In this document: positions 23,015 through 34,634 of the stretch, one piece after another
Layout of the letters: each line of letters begins with the position of its first letter
Numbering within the stretch: position 1 is the first letter of the stretch
Assembly (NCBI GenBank): GCA_041749475.1
Contig: JBGTBD010000033.1
Coordinates: 1-39,500, forward strand
Reading direction: 5' to 3'
Origin: JBGTBD01 sp041749475
Lineage (GTDB): Bacteria; Pseudomonadota; Alphaproteobacteria; Rickettsiales; UBA998
DNA: 39,500 nucleotides
The notes under the pieces: model-generated
Told to the model about the DNA's origin: nothing
Databases searched by the model: none
The model's input: only the letters and a program-made list of their open reading frames with translations
Made by a program: the position numbers and the translations under genes

Positions 23015-24223
23015 TTATAATCCGAGCAGCAGGCGGCGCGGATCTTCGATGGCTTCCTTGACGGCTTTCAGGAAGGTCACGGATTCACGGCCATCGATGA
23101 TGCGGTGGTCATAGGAGAGCGCCACATACATCATCGGGCGGATGACGATCTGGCCCCCAACGACCACGGGGCGGTCTTCGGTCTTGTGCATCCCCAGAAT
23201 CCCCGATTGCGGCGGGTTGATGATGGGGGTGGACATCAGCGAGCCATAGACTCCGCCATTGGAGATGGTGAAGGTGCCGCCGGACATATCAGCTATGGTC
23301 AGCTGACCGTCACGCGCTTTTTTCGCCATGCGGCCGATTTCGGCTTCGATCTCGGCGATGGAGAGCTGGTCGCAATTGCGGATGACCGGGACGACAAGCC
23401 CCTGCTCCGTACCGACCGCGACCCCGATATCGTAGTAATTTTTGTAGATCAGCTCATCGCCATCGATCTGTGCGTTGACGGCAGGGATTTCCTTGAGTGC
23501 GGCGACAGCGGCTTTGACGAAGAAGCCCATGAAGCCGAGGCGGACGCCGTGACGTTTCTCGAAATCATCCTTGTATTGATTGCGCAGGCCCATCACGCCA
23601 GACATGTCGATTTCGTTGAAGGTGGTGAGGATGGCGGCGGTCTGTTGCGATTCTTTCAGGCGACGAGCGATGGCTTGACGCAGTTTGCTCATCTTCACCC
23701 GTTCTTCGCGCGGGCCAGCAGCGGGGCGCGTGCCCATACCGTCACCCAGTGCGCCGATGACGTCGCCCTTGGTCACGCGGCCATCCTTACCCGTGCCGGA
23801 AATGGCAGCGGCGGAGACTTGCGGATTTTCGGCGAGCATCTTCTCAACGGCAGGGCCATTTTTCGTGCCAGCGGGGGCAGAGGCAGGAGCCGATTTTTCC
23901 GCGATCTGTGGTTTCTGTTCGACGGGTTCTGCCTTTTTCGGGGCTTCGGCGGGTTTGGTGTCCGGCTTGCTGGCCGCACCTGCTGCGCCTTCCTTGATCT
24001 TACCGAGGATGCCGCCGACTTCGACTTTGCCGTCCTTATCGACCGCGATGGAATCGAGGACGCCGGAGGCGGGGGAGTTGACTTCGAGTGTGACCTTATC
24101 GGTTTCCAGTTCGACCAGCGGCTCGTCCTGTTTCACTGCATCGCCGGGCTTTTTTAACCAGCGCGCAACCACCGCTTCACTGACCGATTCGCCAAGGGAT
24201 GGAACGATAATATCTTTACTCAT
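23015..24223 (-). CDS. sucB: 2-Oxoglutarate dehydrogenase E2 (dihydrolipoyl succinyltransferase)
   Basis: Forms the core of the 2-oxoglutarate dehydrogenase complex and transfers the succinyl group to CoA. The 402 residues contain one lipoyl domain (1-77) with lipoylated Lys43 in ELETDKVTLEV, an Ala/Pro/Lys-rich flexible linker (about 80-118), the peripheral subunit-binding domain (about 122-156, PAVEKMLAENPQVSAAAISG), and the catalytic domain with His373 and Asp377 in SYDHRIIDGRESV. A single lipoyl domain and that catalytic motif fit SucB rather than pyruvate dehydrogenase E2. Confidence 0.97.
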   Translation of the reverse strand: MSKDIIVPSLGESVSEAVVARWLKKPGDAVKQDEPLVELETDKVTLEVNSPASGVLDSIAVDKDGKVEVGGILGKIKEGAAGAASKPDTKPAEAPKKAEPVEQKPQIAEKSAPASAPAGTKNGPAVEKMLAENPQVSAAAISGTGKDGRVTKGDVIGALGDGMGTRPAAGPREERVKMSKLRQAIARRLKESQQTAAILTTFNEIDMSGVMGLRNQYKDDFEKRHGVRLGFMGFFVKAAVAALKEIPAVNAQIDGDELIYKNYYDIGVAVGTEQGLVVPVIRNCDQLSIAEIEAEIGRMAKKARDGQLTIADMSGGTFTISNGGVYGSLMSTPIINPPQSGILGMHKTEDRPVVVGGQIVIRPMMYVALSYDHRIIDGRESVTFLKAVKEAIEDPRRLLLGL

Positions 24224-24245
24224 GTGTCGGCTCCTTAACTATGCC

Positions 24246-27146
<2,901 letters not shown>

Positions 27147-27200
27147 AGGGAATCCTATTGCTTGCCAGACACAATCTGGCCCTACATAGTGCGAAAATCC

Positions 27201-28076
27201 CTACGCCGCAAGCAGTTTCGCCATTGTTTTACCCATCTGGGCGGGAGAATCCGAGACCATGATGCCTGCGCTACGCATGGCTTCGATCTTGTCTTCCGCC
27301 CCGCCTTTACCACCGGAAACGATAGCACCCGCATGGCCCATACGGCGTCCGGGAGGAGCGGTACGGCCCGCGATGAAGCCTACGACTGGCTTTTTCTTTT
27401 TCGATTTTTTCAGGAATTCAGAGGCTTCCTCTTCTGCGGAGCCGCCGATCTCACCGATCATGATGACCGCGTCGGTCTCATCATCCGCAAGGAAGAGTTC
27501 GAGCACTTCCAGATGTTCCGTGCCTTTCACCGGGTCACCGCCGATGCCGACGCAGGTGGATTGGCCGAGGCCTTCCGCCGTGGTCTGCGCGACTGCTTCA
27601 TAGGTAAGCGTACCAGAACGGGACAGGATGCCGATGCGGCCTTTACGATGGATATGGCCGGGCATGATGCCGATCTTGCATTCTTCCGGGGTGATGACGC
27701 CGGGGCAGTTCGGCCCGATGAGGCGCGTGGCGCTGCCGGAAAGGGCGCGTTTAACGCGTACCATGTCGAGCACGGGGATACCTTCGGTGATACAGATGAC
27801 GAGTTCGATCTGTGCGTCGATGGCTTCCAGAATCGCGTCCGCAGCGAATTTCGGGGGAACGTAGATGACGGATGCGTTCGCGCCGGTTTTTTGGCGGGCG
27901 TCATAGACCGTATCAAACACGGGGAGGTTCAGATGTTGCGTGCCGCCTTTGCCGGGTGTCACGCCGCCAACCATTTTCGTGCCGTAGGCACTCGCCTGTT
28001 CGGAGTGATATGTGCCTTCGCGGCCGGTGAAGCCCTGGCAGATGACTTTGGTGTTCTTATCGACGAGAATGGACAT
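27201..28076 (-). CDS. sucD: Succinyl-CoA ligase, alpha subunit
   Basis: Works with SucC to convert succinyl-CoA to succinate while forming a nucleoside triphosphate. The 291 residues contain the CoA-binding start VICQGFTGREGTYHSEQA, the RLIGPNCPGVI motif, and phosphorylated His248 in GHAGAIVSGGKGGAEDK, the family signature. It lies 22 bases after sucC, with AGGAA before the ATG. Confidence 0.98.
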   Translation of the reverse strand: MSILVDKNTKVICQGFTGREGTYHSEQASAYGTKMVGGVTPGKGGTQHLNLPVFDTVYDARQKTGANASVIYVPPKFAADAILEAIDAQIELVICITEGIPVLDMVRVKRALSGSATRLIGPNCPGVITPEECKIGIMPGHIHRKGRIGILSRSGTLTYEAVAQTTAEGLGQSTCVGIGGDPVKGTEHLEVLELFLADDETDAVIMIGEIGGSAEEEASEFLKKSKKKKPVVGFIAGRTAPPGRRMGHAGAIVSGGKGGAEDKIEAMRSAGIMVSDSPAQMGKTMAKLLAA

Positions 28077-28098
28077 GGCTGTTTCCTGTTATATGGGG

Positions 28099-29271
28099 TT
28101 AGGCAGCGGCTTTACGCACAGCGCCGACAATTTTCTTCGCAGCATCTTCGAGGTTGTCTGCCGGGGTGATAGCGAGGCCGGAAGAAGCCAGCATCTTCTT
28201 GCCCAACTCGACGTTCGTGCCTTCGAGGCGGACGACGAGCGGCACGTTCAGGCTGGTTTCGCGCGCGGCGGAGATGATGCCTTCCGCGATGATGTCGCAA
28301 CGCATGATGCCGCCGAAGATGTTGACGAGGATGCCTTCGACATTCTGGTCGGACATGATGAGTTTGAATGCTTCGGTGACTTTTTCCTTGTTCGCGCCGC
28401 CGCCGACATCGAGGAAGTTGGCGGGTTCGGAGCCATGCAATTTAATGATGTCCATCGTTGCCATGGCGAGACCCGCACCATTGACCATACAGCCGATATT
28501 GCCGTCCATCTTCACGTAAGCCAAACCGAACTGGGCGGCTTTCTGCTCTAACGGCTCCTCTTCATCCGGGTCGCGCATCTCGGCGACTTCGGGTTGACGG
28601 AACAGCGCGTTCTCGTCGAAATTGAATTTCGCATCAAGCGTCAGCAGTTTGCCCTGCTTGGTGACAACCAGCGGATTGATCTCGATCTGTGAGCAATCGG
28701 TGGCGATGAAGGTGTGATACAATGACTGCACGAACTTGCCGCATTCGGCATGCAGTTCTTTCGGCAGATCCAGCGCGAACGCGATACGGCGACCATGGAA
28801 AGGCTGCAACCCACATGCGATATCGACTTCGATCATCACAATTTTCTCAGGGTGTTTGTGTGCCACTTCCTCAATATCCATCCCACCTTCGGTGGAGACC
28901 ATGAAGGTGATATTCGAGCTCGCGCGGTCGACCACCATGCCGAGATAAAGCTCTTTCGCGATGTCGCTGCCCTCCTCGATATAAACGCGTTTCACGAGTT
29001 TGCCTTCCGGGCCGGTCTGATGCGTGACCAAGGTCATGCCGATCATCTGGCGGGCGAATTCTTTGACTTCTTCCAAGGAGCGGGCAAGCTTGACGCCGCC
29101 GCCTTTACCACGGCCCCCGGCATGAATCTGCGCTTTGACGACCCATAGCGAGCCACCGAGGCTTTGCGCTACCTGTTCGGCTTCGCCCGGCGTGTAGGCA
29201 ACGCCGCCGCGCGGCACGGAAACGCCGAATTTGGACAGTACGTTTTTCGCCTGATACTCATGGATATTCAT
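28099..29271 (-). CDS. sucC: Succinyl-CoA ligase, beta subunit
   Basis: The ATP-grasp subunit that binds nucleotide and succinate. The 390 residues begin MNIHEYQAKNVLSKFGV, typical of SucC. They also carry VVKAQIHAGGRGKGGGVKLA (nucleotide-binding), EINPLVVTKQGKLLTLDAK, and the CoA-ligase half with CMVNGAGLAMATMD and NIFGGIMRCD. ADP or GDP preference cannot be read with confidence. AAGGG lies eight bases before the ATG. Confidence 0.98.
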   Translation of the reverse strand: MNIHEYQAKNVLSKFGVSVPRGGVAYTPGEAEQVAQSLGGSLWVVKAQIHAGGRGKGGGVKLARSLEEVKEFARQMIGMTLVTHQTGPEGKLVKRVYIEEGSDIAKELYLGMVVDRASSNITFMVSTEGGMDIEEVAHKHPEKIVMIEVDIACGLQPFHGRRIAFALDLPKELHAECGKFVQSLYHTFIATDCSQIEINPLVVTKQGKLLTLDAKFNFDENALFRQPEVAEMRDPDEEEPLEQKAAQFGLAYVKMDGNIGCMVNGAGLAMATMDIIKLHGSEPANFLDVGGGANKEKVTEAFKLIMSDQNVEGILVNIFGGIMRCDIIAEGIISAARETSLNVPLVVRLEGTNVELGKKMLASSGLAITPADNLEDAAKKIVGAVRKAAA

Positions 29272-29355
29272 GTTTTTAACCCTTGCGTTAGTGTCATATG
29301 GTGATTGCGGTATGCGGGCCTTTATATCAGGCGGGTTTTACCGAATCGTTAATGG

Positions 29356-30321
29356 TTATGCGGCTTGCTTATCCAGCTTGATGCTACCGATGAGTTCTTT
29401 AACCGCATTGGCCGATTTGTCAAACATCGATTTCGTTTCCGCGGTCATGGAGATTTCGAGAATTTTCTCGACGCCGTTCTTACCGATGACAGTCGGGACG
29501 CCGACATAGAGATCCTTCATCCCGTACTCACCGTTCAGATATGCCGCGCAGGGGAGGATGCGTTTCTTGTCCTTCAGGTAGGATTCGGCCATCGCGATTG
29601 CGGATGCGGCCGGAGCGTAGAAGGCAGAGCCGGTTTTCAGCAAGCCAACAATCTCAGCGCCGCCGTCACGGGTACGCTGGACGATCTGATCGAGTTTTTC
29701 CTGACTCAGCAGGCCCATTTTCACGATTTCCGGCAATGCGATACCGGCGACCGTGGAATAGTGCGTCACAGGCACCATGGTGTCTCCGTGGCCGCCAAGA
29801 ACAAAGGTGGTAATGTCCTGAATCGAGACCCCTAGTTCGTCGGCGAGGAAATGGCTGAAGCGGGCCGAGTCAAGCACACCTGCCATGCCGACGACCTTGT
29901 TCGGCTTGAAGCCGGTCAATTGCTGCATCACCCAGACCATCGCGTCGAGCGGGTTGGTGATGACGATGACGAAGGCGTTAGGCGCGTATTTTTTCAGATT
30001 CTCGGCGACCGTCTTGATGATGCCGGTGTTGACGCTGATGAGGTCGTCACGGCTCATGCCGGGTTTGCGTGGGATTCCAGCGGTGACGATAACGACGTCC
30101 GCGCCTTCGATGTCCTTATAATCGTTGGTTCCCTTGATGGAAGCGTCAAAGCCTTCGACGGCGGAGGATTGGCTGATGTCGAGCGCCTTGCCTTGCGGCA
30201 GACCTTCCGCAATATCGAACAGCACAACGTCGCCCAATTCTTTCAGGCCAGCCAAATGTGCCAGCGTCCCGCCGATTTGACCCGCGCCGATAAGGGCAAT
30301 TTTTTTACGTTGTTGTGCCAT
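29356..30321 (-). CDS. mdh: Malate dehydrogenase (NAD, LDH-like type)
   Basis: Oxidises malate to oxaloacetate. The 321 residues belong to the LDH-like bacterial group. Seen are the NAD fold IGAGQIGGTLAHLAG (11-25), Asp36 binding the adenosine ribose, Arg85 (malate-specific position) and Arg91 in GIPRKPGMSRDDL, the Asp151/Arg154 pair in VLDSARF, and catalytic His178 in LGGHGDTMVP. A strong AAGGAGAG ribosome-binding site precedes the ATG. It lies 84 bases before sucC and may head the TCA operon. Confidence 0.98.
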   Translation of the reverse strand: MAQQRKKIALIGAGQIGGTLAHLAGLKELGDVVLFDIAEGLPQGKALDISQSSAVEGFDASIKGTNDYKDIEGADVVIVTAGIPRKPGMSRDDLISVNTGIIKTVAENLKKYAPNAFVIVITNPLDAMVWVMQQLTGFKPNKVVGMAGVLDSARFSHFLADELGVSIQDITTFVLGGHGDTMVPVTHYSTVAGIALPEIVKMGLLSQEKLDQIVQRTRDGGAEIVGLLKTGSAFYAPAASAIAMAESYLKDKKRILPCAAYLNGEYGMKDLYVGVPTVIGKNGVEKILEISMTAETKSMFDKSANAVKELIGSIKLDKQAA

Positions 30322-30382
30322 GGTTCTCTCCTTGAAGATTAGTGCAATTGTCGATGTTCGGTTGGATTATACGGAGGATATA

Positions 30383-31642
30383 TTAAGAATTCATTTTATC
30401 GAAGAAACTGTCGTTGGTTTTCGTGTCCTTCAGCTTATCGATCAGGAATTCCATCGCGTCGACCACACCCATCGGGTTCAGAATACGGCGTAGCATCCAC
30501 ATTTTGGTGAGTGTGCCTTTATCGTAGAGCAATTCTTCTTTCCGCGTGCCAGATTTGGTGATGTCGATAGCAGGGAAGACGCGCTTGTCGGCGAGTTTAC
30601 GGTCGAGGATGATCTCAGCGTTACCCGTTCCTTTGAATTCCTCGAAGATGACCTCGTCCATACGCGAGCCGGTGTCAATCAATGCGGTGGCGATGATGGT
30701 CAGCGAGCCGCCATTCTCAATATTACGCGCCGCACCGAAGAAGCGTTTCGGGCGTTGCAATGCGTTGGCGTCCACACCCCCGGTCAGGACTTTCCCGGAT
30801 GAGGGGACGACCGTGTTGTATGCACGCGCGAGACGGGTGATAGAGTCGAGCAGGATGACGACATCGCGTTTATGTTCGACGAGGCGTTTGGCTTTTTCGA
30901 TCACCATTTCGGCGAGCTGGACATGGCGATGCGCCGGTTCATCGAAGGTGGAGCTGACGACTTCGCCTTTGACGGAACGGGACATGTCGGTCACCTCCTC
31001 TGGGCGCTCGTCGATCAGGAGGACGATTAGGAAGCATTCCGGATGATTGGCCGTAATGGAATGCGCGATATTCTGCAATAGCACGGTTTTCCCTGTACGG
31101 GGCGGGGCGACGATCAATGCGCGCTGGCCTTTGCCAATAGGAACGATGAGGTCAATGATACGGCCGCTGAGATCGTCTTCTTTCGCGGTTTTTTCGTCTT
31201 CCATCTTCATCCGCGAATCAGGATAAAGCGGGGTCAGGTTATCGAAGTTGATTTTATGACGCGCGTTTTCGGGCGTGTCGTCATTGATGGTGTTCAGCTT
31301 GAGCAGTGAGAAGTAGCGCTCGCCGTCTTTCGGGGCGCGTACTTCGCCTTCTACGGTGTCGCCCGTACGTAAACTGTAGCGGCGCACCTGACTGGGGGAG
31401 ACGTAGATATCATCCGGGCCGGCGAGATAGTCTGCCTCGGGAGAACGCAGGAAGCCGAAACCGTCCTGAAGGACCTCGATGACCCCGCCACCAAGGATGG
31501 ATTCATCATTATCGGCCATGCGTTTCAGGATCGCGAAGATCATATCCTGTTTGAGCATACCGGTCGCGCCTTCGACGCCTACGGTCTCCGCCATGGCGAG
31601 GAGTTCGTCGGGGCTTTTACGTTTTAATTCTCTAAGTTGCAT
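30383..31642 (-). CDS. rho: Transcription termination factor Rho
   Basis: A hexameric RNA helicase that ends transcription. The 419 residues include the N-terminal helical part (MQLRELKRKSPDELLAMAE), the cold-shock-like primary RNA site (VIEVLQDGFGFLRSPEADYLAGPDDIYVSPSQ, about 54-85), Walker A APPRTGKT (179-186), Walker B VVILLDSITRLARAYN with the Q-loop nearby, and the R-loop GTGNAEIILDRKLADKRVFPAID. No insertion is visible in the N-terminal domain. It lies 61 bases before mdh. Confidence 0.98.
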   Translation of the reverse strand: MQLRELKRKSPDELLAMAETVGVEGATGMLKQDMIFAILKRMADNDESILGGGVIEVLQDGFGFLRSPEADYLAGPDDIYVSPSQVRRYSLRTGDTVEGEVRAPKDGERYFSLLKLNTINDDTPENARHKINFDNLTPLYPDSRMKMEDEKTAKEDDLSGRIIDLIVPIGKGQRALIVAPPRTGKTVLLQNIAHSITANHPECFLIVLLIDERPEEVTDMSRSVKGEVVSSTFDEPAHRHVQLAEMVIEKAKRLVEHKRDVVILLDSITRLARAYNTVVPSSGKVLTGGVDANALQRPKRFFGAARNIENGGSLTIIATALIDTGSRMDEVIFEEFKGTGNAEIILDRKLADKRVFPAIDITKSGTRKEELLYDKGTLTKMWMLRRILNPMGVVDAMEFLIDKLKDTKTNDSFFDKMNS

Positions 31643-31758
31643 GAAACTCTTCGTTTAAATTTTTTATGTGAAATGGGGAATGTTGCCTGAGGTATTAGCG
31701 GAATCTGTTCAAAGGGGGGATGCTTCGTAAACAAAGCGAGGAGGAATTTGTAGAGAAC

Positions 31759-31787
31759 AAAATAGCCAATTAATGCTTTCCCGTCAA
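31759..31787 (-). promoter_or_regulatory. Possible rho promoter with long leader
   Basis: On the minus strand TTGACG (31787-31782, five of six) and TATTTT (31764-31759, four of six) are 17 bases apart. The start site would leave a leader of about 110 bases before rho. Rho autoregulates through its leader in E. coli, so a long leader would fit, but the same mechanism is not shown here. Confidence 0.4.
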
Positions 31788-31827
31788 TAGTTTTCGCAAA
31801 ACCACGGGTTTTTGTGTTTTCTTGCTG

Positions 31828-32262
31828 TCAGAATGGTTTAACGACGACGAGGAAGACGATGATAATCAACAACAGCGTCGGCGCCTCATTGAGCATGCGG
31901 AAATAGCGGGCCGATTTGGTGTTACGGTCTTCCGCGAAGGCGCGGCGTTGAGCGGCGAGCATCCCGTGGACACCCGCCATCACCAATACCAGCAACAGTT
32001 TTGCGTGAAACCAGCCATTGCCGGGCGAGAGGGCATCAATCTGGAATATCAGGATAATACCGAAGACGAAGGTGGCGATCATCGCCGGGTTCATGATGTA
32101 GCGCAGCAGCTTGCGCTCCATCGTTTTCAGCATTTCCGAGGCCTCGCCGCCGGGGGTGGCAGAGGCATGGTACACATACAGGCGCGGCAGATAGAGCATC
32201 CCGGCCATCCAGGAGATGACGGCAATGATATGTAGCGATTTAACGATCAGATAGGAGTCCAT
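31828..32262 (-). CDS. hemJ: Protoporphyrinogen oxidase HemJ
   Basis: An integral-membrane enzyme that oxidises protoporphyrinogen IX, the penultimate step of haem synthesis, and replaces HemG/HemY in most alphaproteobacteria. The 144 residues have four membrane helices. KSLHIIAVISWMAGMLYLPRLYVYH at the start carries the conserved His that ligates haem in studied HemJ proteins; the end shows MLNEAPTLLLIIIVFLVVVKPF. It lies 10 bases after hemH. Confidence 0.94.
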   Translation of the reverse strand: MDSYLIVKSLHIIAVISWMAGMLYLPRLYVYHASATPGGEASEMLKTMERKLLRYIMNPAMIATFVFGIILIFQIDALSPGNGWFHAKLLLVLVMAGVHGMLAAQRRAFAEDRNTKSARYFRMLNEAPTLLLIIIVFLVVVKPF

Positions 32263-32272
32263 GCTATTTCCT

Positions 32273-33286
32273 CTATGCGGCGAGTGGTTGTGGGCAGGCG
32301 GTGCAGGTGGCAGGGCAGCGGCGGGGGGTCCCCTCCTCCGCGCGCAGCACTTGCCCCGCCAATGCGTCGATGAATCCCGGTTCGATGCGCAGCGTCGGCA
32401 CGCGGATATACTGCCCTACCCCGCTCTTATGCGCAAGTTCTCGATACTCGATGTCGAGTTCTACCAGCGTTTCGGAATGTTCGGAAACGAAGGCGACGGG
32501 CACGAGGATGATGTCTTTTCCGTCCGCCCCCGCGCGGGCGATTTCGTCCTCGGTCGAGGGGCCGATCCATTTCAGGGGGCCGACGCGGCTCTGGTAGCAG
32601 ATGGTATGTTCCAGCGCGGGCAATTCCAGTCGGCGCATAATTCCCGCCACGGTCTGTTCGACCTGCCACTGGTATGGGTCGCCGGCGGCGATGATTTTCT
32701 CGGGCAATCCATGCGCGGAGAACAAGATACGCGTCTGTAAGGGGCGCGAAGCGCCCCGCACATTTTTGGCAAGCAGTTCTGCGTGTGTTTTCGCAAAATG
32801 TTCATCATCGTAGTAGCAACAAACCTTAAATATAGGGCAACGAAGTTGCTCCCGAATTTTTTTTTCTAAATCGGCGAAGGAGGATGCTGTCGTCGTCGTT
32901 GAATATTGAGGATAGAGCGGTAAGAAAATAATCTTTTCTGGCTGGTAGGCGATAAGTTGTCTCGCTACTTCATCACTCATCGGATGCCAATAACGCATGC
33001 AGATGAATGTTTTAAATTCACCGTGCACGCTCAATTTTTTTTCTAATGCATCCGCTTGTGATTGCGTCTCTTCCAGCAAAGGAGATTTGCCGCCAATCTG
33101 TTGATAGATGCCGCGCGCTTTATCGCCCCGTTTGCGGCTGATGAGGCGGGCGAGGAGCATACGGAATAATCCGGGGAGGCGTATGATGGCGGGGTCGTTG
33201 AAGAGATTGAACAGGAACGGCTCGACCGCTTCCAGACTATCCGGTCCACCGAGATTGAATAGGACGACGGCGGTTTTCTGGCTCAT
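32273..33286 (-). CDS. hemH: Ferrochelatase, probably with an iron-sulfur cluster
   Basis: Inserts ferrous iron into protoporphyrin IX. The 337 residues contain VVLFNLGGPDSLEAVEPFL at the start, LPLYPQYSTTTTAS, the catalytic FSAHGLPEKII histidine, and FVSEHSETLVELDIEY with the active-site His/Glu. The C-terminus has three cysteines, Cys324, Cys328 and Cys331 (RRCPATCTACPQPL), resembling the ligands of the [2Fe-2S] cluster found in some alphaproteobacterial ferrochelatases, with a fourth Cys expected internally. Its start overlaps hemE by four bases. Confidence 0.96.
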   Translation of the reverse strand: MSQKTAVVLFNLGGPDSLEAVEPFLFNLFNDPAIIRLPGLFRMLLARLISRKRGDKARGIYQQIGGKSPLLEETQSQADALEKKLSVHGEFKTFICMRYWHPMSDEVARQLIAYQPEKIIFLPLYPQYSTTTTASSFADLEKKIREQLRCPIFKVCCYYDDEHFAKTHAELLAKNVRGASRPLQTRILFSAHGLPEKIIAAGDPYQWQVEQTVAGIMRRLELPALEHTICYQSRVGPLKWIGPSTEDEIARAGADGKDIILVPVAFVSEHSETLVELDIEYRELAHKSGVGQYIRVPTLRIEPGFIDALAGQVLRAEEGTPRRCPATCTACPQPLAA

Positions 33287-34311
33287 GAATCATGTCTCCA
33301 TTCGCGCAGGAATTGACTGAGGGTGGCGACATGTTCCGGTGGGATTTGCGGGATCATTCCGTGGCCGAGATTGAAGATATGCGGACGGCCTTGCATGCTG
33401 CGGAGGATATGTTCCGCCTGTTCCAGAATTTGTTGTTCGGTGGAGAGCATCGTCAGCGGGTCAAGATTGCCTTGCAGGGTTACTTGTTTTGTCATCGTAT
33501 CAGACACCGTTTTCATATCGGTGAATTGATCGATGGAGAGGACATCCACCCCCGTCTTCTCGACGAACTCCGCATGACGCCCGGAGATGCCGCGCGGGAA
33601 TCCGATGACGGGAACGTGGGGATATTTTTGTTTGATGATGGAGGTGATGCGTTTTGCGGGTTCGACCAGTAGCGTATCGAACAATGCTGAAGGCGCGACC
33701 GCTGCCCAACTATCGAATAGCATGACGATATTTGCTCCAGATTCTATCTGGCGGATGAGATACTGCGCCGTGGCATCCGTTATATTTTCGAGGAGTTGGA
33801 AGAACTCGGTTTGGTGTAGGTAGATGGCCTGACGTGCGGGCTCGAATTCATTGTGCCGTTTACCACCGTAGAGGTAGCAGAGAATCGTCCACGGTGCGCC
33901 TGCGAATCCTATGAGGTCTTTATCGGGAGAGAGTTCTTTGCGTACGCGTGACAAGGCATCGCATACGGGTGAAAGAATATCTTCGCGTGGCGTCCCTATA
34001 GTGTTTACGGAGTGGCGTGTGGAAGGATCGACGATGGGACCTTCCCCGGTTTCGAACCTTATGTCCACGCCCATTGCCAATGGAAGGACAAGAATATCGG
34101 AAAAGATAATCGCTGCGTCCATGTCATAGCGACGTATCGGTTGCAGGGTGATCTCTGCTGCTACTTCTGCATTGAAGCAAGTGGAGAAGAAGTCCGCTTG
34201 CTGTGCGCGTAGTTCGCGATACTCCGGCAAGTACCGTCCTGCCTGCCGCATATACCAAAACGGTATGCGAGATGGTTTTTTTCCGTGAATCGTATCGAGG
34301 AGCAATCCCAT
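33283..34311 (-). CDS. hemE: Uroporphyrinogen decarboxylase
   Basis: Removes four carboxyl groups from uroporphyrinogen III to give coproporphyrinogen III in the cytosol. The 342 residues show the signature MRQAGRYLPEYRELR near the start, DAAIIFSDILVLPLAMG (the substrate-binding Asp), GFAGAPWTILCYLYGG, and VIGFPRGISGRH. The region before the ATG is AT-rich with no clear ribosome-binding site. In several alphaproteobacteria hemE flanks the chromosome origin, which gives the adjoining gap special interest. Confidence 0.97.
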   Translation of the reverse strand: MGLLLDTIHGKKPSRIPFWYMRQAGRYLPEYRELRAQQADFFSTCFNAEVAAEITLQPIRRYDMDAAIIFSDILVLPLAMGVDIRFETGEGPIVDPSTRHSVNTIGTPREDILSPVCDALSRVRKELSPDKDLIGFAGAPWTILCYLYGGKRHNEFEPARQAIYLHQTEFFQLLENITDATAQYLIRQIESGANIVMLFDSWAAVAPSALFDTLLVEPAKRITSIIKQKYPHVPVIGFPRGISGRHAEFVEKTGVDVLSIDQFTDMKTVSDTMTKQVTLQGNLDPLTMLSTEQQILEQAEHILRSMQGRPHIFNLGHGMIPQIPPEHVATLSQFLREWRHDS

Positions 34312-34634
34312 GTCTAATTCTTATTAAGTATATATATAAAGATAGTTGTAGTGATAGATGGGGGCATGAAAAGCGGGGATAACGTTATGCCATTTTTTCC
34401 CTGCATATCATATACAGGCTGTAATTCTTATTTCCTAGGGATAAAATCTGCAAGCATCCTTAAATACATCATAAAAAGATATCCATGAGAACGGGGATAG
34501 ATTATCCCCATCTTTCACATGAAAACTATACATAGGAATGGTTTTGTTAACTTACCTGATAGGCGATGTGTAAAAAATGCACAAGGTGGGGAGAAGTGTG
34601 ATTGAGAGATATCCACAATTTCATGCAGAGGTTA
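34312..34634. other. Candidate chromosomal replication origin (oriC)
   Basis: A 323-base gap, clearly more AT-rich than its surroundings, between hemE and holA. DnaA-box-like 9-mers (consensus TTATCCACA) are TTATCCCCA at 34502-34510 and ATATCCACA at 34609-34617 (eight of nine each), with weaker reverse-strand copies at 34374-34382 and 34436-34444 (seven of nine). A 17-base palindrome GGGGATA-GAT-TATCCCC lies at 34493-34509, and an AT run TATATATATAAA lies at 34329-34340. The Caulobacter origin adjoins hemE, and the Rickettsia origin has been placed there too. No gene is visible. The alternative is an unusually AT-rich hemE promoter region. Confidence 0.5.

Noticed and set aside
34460..34474. 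TTAA-N7-ATAA as a CtrA site
   Set aside because: One mismatch to TTAA-N7-TTAA in very AT-rich DNA is expected by chance.
34387..34488. Short plus-strand frame (about 32 codons) inside the origin candidate
   Set aside because: AT-rich, cysteine- and isoleucine-heavy, with no family pattern; the GGGG upstream is part of a DnaA-box-like 9-mer.
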